This document shows positions 30,032 to 32,515 of a stretch of DNA of 32,515 nucleotides, in pieces. Numbering within the stretch: the stretch's first letter is position 1; each line of letters opens with the position of its first letter. Position numbers and translations under genes: made by a program. The stretch comes from Comamonadaceae bacterium (GTDB lineage Bacteria > Pseudomonadota > Gammaproteobacteria > Burkholderiales > Burkholderiaceae_C), in contig JAJTGH010000006.1 of the NCBI GenBank assembly GCA_021299555.1, positions 1-32,515 of the forward strand. The letters run 5' to 3'. Under the pieces are notes generated by a model. The model was not told where the DNA came from, made no database searches, and saw only the letters and a list, made by a program, of their open reading frames with translations.

Positions 30032-30034
30032 GGC

Positions 30035-31381
30035 ATGCCAGACAAGCGCGATGCGACTCCCAGCCGGGGACCCGGCAACCACCTGCTGCTGGTGCTTGCC
30101 GCGGCCCTGGGCGCATTGGTGCCGGCGTATTGGCTAGACGGCGGTACAAACCTTAGACCGAGCCGCGTGCTCGGTCCGGTGGGCCTGCCTGGAACGGCCT
30201 CAGCCGATCTGGACAACAGGGCGGCTGAGGCGGTGACACCGAGGCCGACCGCGAGGCCCACAGTCACGCCGGCTGCCGCATCCTCCTCCGCACCCTCGCC
30301 CAACAAAAAAATCGCTGCAGCAGACTCCAGGCCTGCCGCCAACCCGGCCGCCTCAAACACCGCGGCAGCGCCCGTGACTGAAGCGACAAAGGTCAAGCCC
30401 TCGCCCGCCCCCACGGCCAGCGCCTCATCGCCTGCGCCGGCAAACACGGCCGGCAACGCCGCCGGCCGTGCGGTCAAAGCGATCCCCGTCTTACCCATTG
30501 ACGGAGTTGAGCATCTGCGTCCCTTTTTCAACGCCCTGGCCCGCAGCGATCGGACGGCGCCAGTCCGAGTTTTGCACTACGGAGACTCCACGCTGGCGGG
30601 CGATGGCATTGCCAAAACCGTGCGACAGCGACTCAAAGCCGAGTTTGGCGATGGCGGACCCGGTTTTTTGTGGCTGGAATGGATCCGCGATGGATGCGCA
30701 GAGACGATGTGAGGGTGACACGCAGCGGGGAATGGGACATATTTACCATACCAGTGGGTGATCGAACACGATCAACCCATCGTCTCGAGCACATTGCAAA
30801 TCGGTGAGGCCGGGCTTGAGGTCTATGGGCTGGTGCTTGAAGCCTCACGCGGCATCAGTTGGGAAACCACCGCCGTGGTGGGCATTGCCAGCGGATCGAT
30901 TCGTCAATTCAATGCCGACCATCTGGCCGAACAAACACGCGTCCGTAATCCGGATCTGATCGTTGTGATGATAGGCGGCAACGACGCCGGTTCTGCAGGA
31001 ATTCTGGCCGGCGACGGCAAGAGCTATCGCGAGGGCTTCATGCGTGCCATCAAAGTGCTGCGCCGAGGTGCTCCGCAGGCTGCGTGTCTGCTCATGAGCC
31101 CGCTCGATCAAGCCACGCTCGGTGACGATGGTCGCATCTATTCCAAAAAGACCATGGCAAGGCTGGTAGAGCTTCAACGCCAAGCCAGCGAAGAGCTCGG
31201 CTGCGCGTTCTGGAACAGCTGGCAATTCATGGGCGGCCAAAATTCCTTCGCACGCTGGCTCGATCAGGGGCTGGCCTGGACGGACCTGATGCACCTGACC
31301 GAAAAAGGTCTGAACCGGATCGGTCAAGGCCTATCGGAGGCCCTGCTTGCCAGCTACGAACAACAGCGGAGGGGGCAATGA
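30035..31381 (+). pseudogene. Membrane-anchored SGNH-type esterase/acetyltransferase, broken by two compensating frameshifts
   Basis: ATG 30035, 3 nt after the MBOAT stop. The N-terminal anchor is at about 16-34, followed by an Ala/Pro/Thr-rich linker (about 60-145). The SGNH domain has block I HYGDSTLAGDG, block III VVMIGGNDAG and block V TDLMHLTEKG (Asp/His). In the first frame a TGA ends translation at 30710-30712. Between about 30664 and 30762 the coding signal moves one frame: VAGMDPRWMRRDDVRV, then RSGEWDIFTIPVGD; after that the original frame resumes. The first shift coincides with a T6 run (30664-30669); T7 would restore it. The second is consistent with one extra base near 30763. All catalytic residues survive, so either recent damage or sequence error. 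It overlaps the next gene by ATGA. Confidence 0.8.
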
Positions 31382-32515
31382 CTGGCCAAAGCCTGAGCAA
31401 GTTTTCTACGGTGGCTGTGCTCACCGCGGCACACATCATCGCAGCGGCTCAAGCACCAGTGGGCGTGCCGGCAAGCGAGCCGGTTGCACCAAAGCTGCAC
31501 CACGCGTTCACGGTTCCAGGAGGCGCGGCTATGGGCCCGCTCAAATGCAACGTGGTGCAAAAAGGCCCTGCGCCCGAGGTGCGACCAAGCGATGCCGGAC
31601 CAGCACCGGCAGGCTCGGAAGAAGAGGAACTGCCTCTGACAGATCAGCAGGAGCAGGAACTGCGGCGCCAATTGCCACCGATTCCCACCGCCGAGGAAAT
31701 ACGCAAGGGCATGCCGCACGAGGAGTGGATGCGACTGATGCACCAAAAGCTCAAAGATGCCTCACAAACGAGGATCGCTCGAATTGGCATTTGGGGCGGC
31801 AGCCACATGGCGGCAGAGTTTTTTGTCTCCGAACTGCGCCGCCAGTTTCAGGGCAGATTCGGTGCAGGTGGCGCTGGACACGTGAATCTGCTCTACGGCT
31901 TGCCGGGCATCAGACTACCAGTCAATGCCTTGTGCCGCCAAGGCAAGTGGCATCATGAACTGGCTCCGCGCGCGCCGGGTGCGCCCGCTGGCGCCACGGG
32001 TCTGGGGCTGTTTGCACTGAGCAGCCGTGAGGCGGGAGCCTCGATCGAAATAGACCCTGGAAACCCTGCTTTGGGAGCAACTGTGCACACCGTGACCGTG
32101 CACTATCTGCGCCAACCCGAAGGTGGATTGCTGGATGTGCTGGTCGATGGGGTGCTGGCCGAGGCGATCGATACCAGCGGTCCATCAGCCGTTGCCTCGG
32201 TACAAATCAACGGTGTCAAGTCCATCAGCCGGGTGAAATTGATCGCTCATGGCAGCGAGCCGGTTACCTTGCTCGGTGCGTTTGCCGACGGCGAGAAGGG
32301 CGTGGTGCTGGATAACTTCGGCATCGCCGGTGCATCGGGCAATTACTGGGCCAACGTGCGCACGGATCTACTCAGGCATGCCAGCGGCCAGCGGCCCTAC
32401 GATATGGTCATGCTGGCCTACGGCACCAACGATGTGACCGGTGCGAACTGGGATCCGGCCGACTATCGACGCCGGTTTGAGGCCACGATCGAATCGATGC
32501 GTCAAGTGCTGCCAC
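31378..32515 (+). CDS. Second SGNH-hydrolase-like protein, exported, cut by window end
   Basis: ATG 31378 overlaps the previous stop (ATGA); the frame is open to the window edge (379 codons). The signal sequence is about 1-25 (ending IIAAAQA), followed by a Pro/Glu-rich spacer (about 28-100). Block I appears as IGIWGGSHMAAEFF (about 140), with the nucleophile Ser kept but GDS changed to GGS. A beta-rich insert (about 160-320) follows, then block III AYGTNDVTG (about 350). The Asp/His block V lies beyond the end. An overlapping out-of-frame ORF at 31347-31958 is a shadow. With the preceding MBOAT and SGNH genes it suggests an AlgI/J/X- or PatA/B-like acetylation unit, not proven. Confidence 0.8.
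   Translation, partial: MTGQSLSKFSTVAVLTAAHIIAAAQAPVGVPASEPVAPKLHHAFTVPGGAAMGPLKCNVVQKGPAPEVRPSDAGPAPAGSEEEELPLTDQQEQELRRQLPPIPTAEEIRKGMPHEEWMRLMHQKLKDASQTRIARIGIWGGSHMAAEFFVSELRRQFQGRFGAGGAGHVNLLYGLPGIRLPVNALCRQGKWHHELAPRAPGAPAGATGLGLFALSSREAGASIEIDPGNPALGATVHTVTVHYLRQPEGGLLDVLVDGVLAEAIDTSGPSAVASVQINGVKSISRVKLIAHGSEPVTLLGAFADGEKGVVLDNFGIAGASGNYWANVRTDLLRHASGQRPYDMVMLAYGTNDVTGANWDPADYRRRFEATIESMRQVLP

Noticed and set aside
31347-31958. 203-codon ORF overlapping the last gene
   Set aside because: Arg/Gly/Thr-rich, no motif; a different frame from ATG 31378 is open to the window end and carries signal peptide and SGNH blocks.

Overview
The window is high-GC bacterial DNA. Gene order and protein types point to a betaproteobacterium of the Burkholderiales, most like Comamonadaceae. 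The signs are the ftsK-lolA-rarA set, gmk-rpoZ-spoT followed by greB, an EttA/DUF1415 pair, a RhlE helicase with a long Gly/Arg tail and a TerC gene behind a yybP-ykoY element. No rRNA, IS element, phage structural gene or CRISPR array is visible.

Layout. 1-1901: the 3' end of an outer-membrane receptor gene, an MFS transporter and a small coupled ORF (+). 1913-4134: ettA with a translationally coupled DUF1415 gene (-). 4135-4736: a gene-poor stretch with a possible gene relic. 4737-6434: rhlE (+). 6488-10018: livH-livM-livG-livF (-), an importer for branched-chain amino acids or related substrates with no binding protein nearby. 10312-14619: ftsK-lolA-rarA (-), tightly overlapped. 14806-19882: trxB-yicC and gmk-rpoZ-(terminator)-spoT (+), covering redox, RNA turnover, GMP kinase, RNAP omega and (p)ppGpp metabolism. 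19919-21814: greB, a zinc-ribbon protein and terC (-). terC has a clear manganese riboswitch whose P1 strand can also sequester the terC Shine-Dalgarno sequence. 22068-23297: an SCP2-type thiolase (-).

23491-26978 looks accessory. A small (p)ppGpp-hydrolase-like HD protein and a PcfJ-domain protein form a minus-strand operon with a long hairpin-rich leader. Facing it is an NrtR-like regulator whose Nudix box has lost key acidic residues. An imperfect palindrome covers the -10 region between them, and a tRNA-Arg(ACG) gene follows. I read this as a candidate nucleotide-signal-responsive module; its function is unproven.

27115-32515 (+) is an envelope cluster: an NlpC/P60 hydrolase, a secreted protein I do not recognise, an MBOAT O-acyltransferase and two SGNH-hydrolase-like proteins. 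This resembles polysaccharide or peptidoglycan O-acetylation machinery. The MBOAT gene appears to have lost about 25 nt that should encode its LWHG active-site motif, and the first SGNH gene carries two compensating frameshifts. Either the cluster is decaying or this stretch has sequence errors. The second SGNH gene runs off the end of the window.
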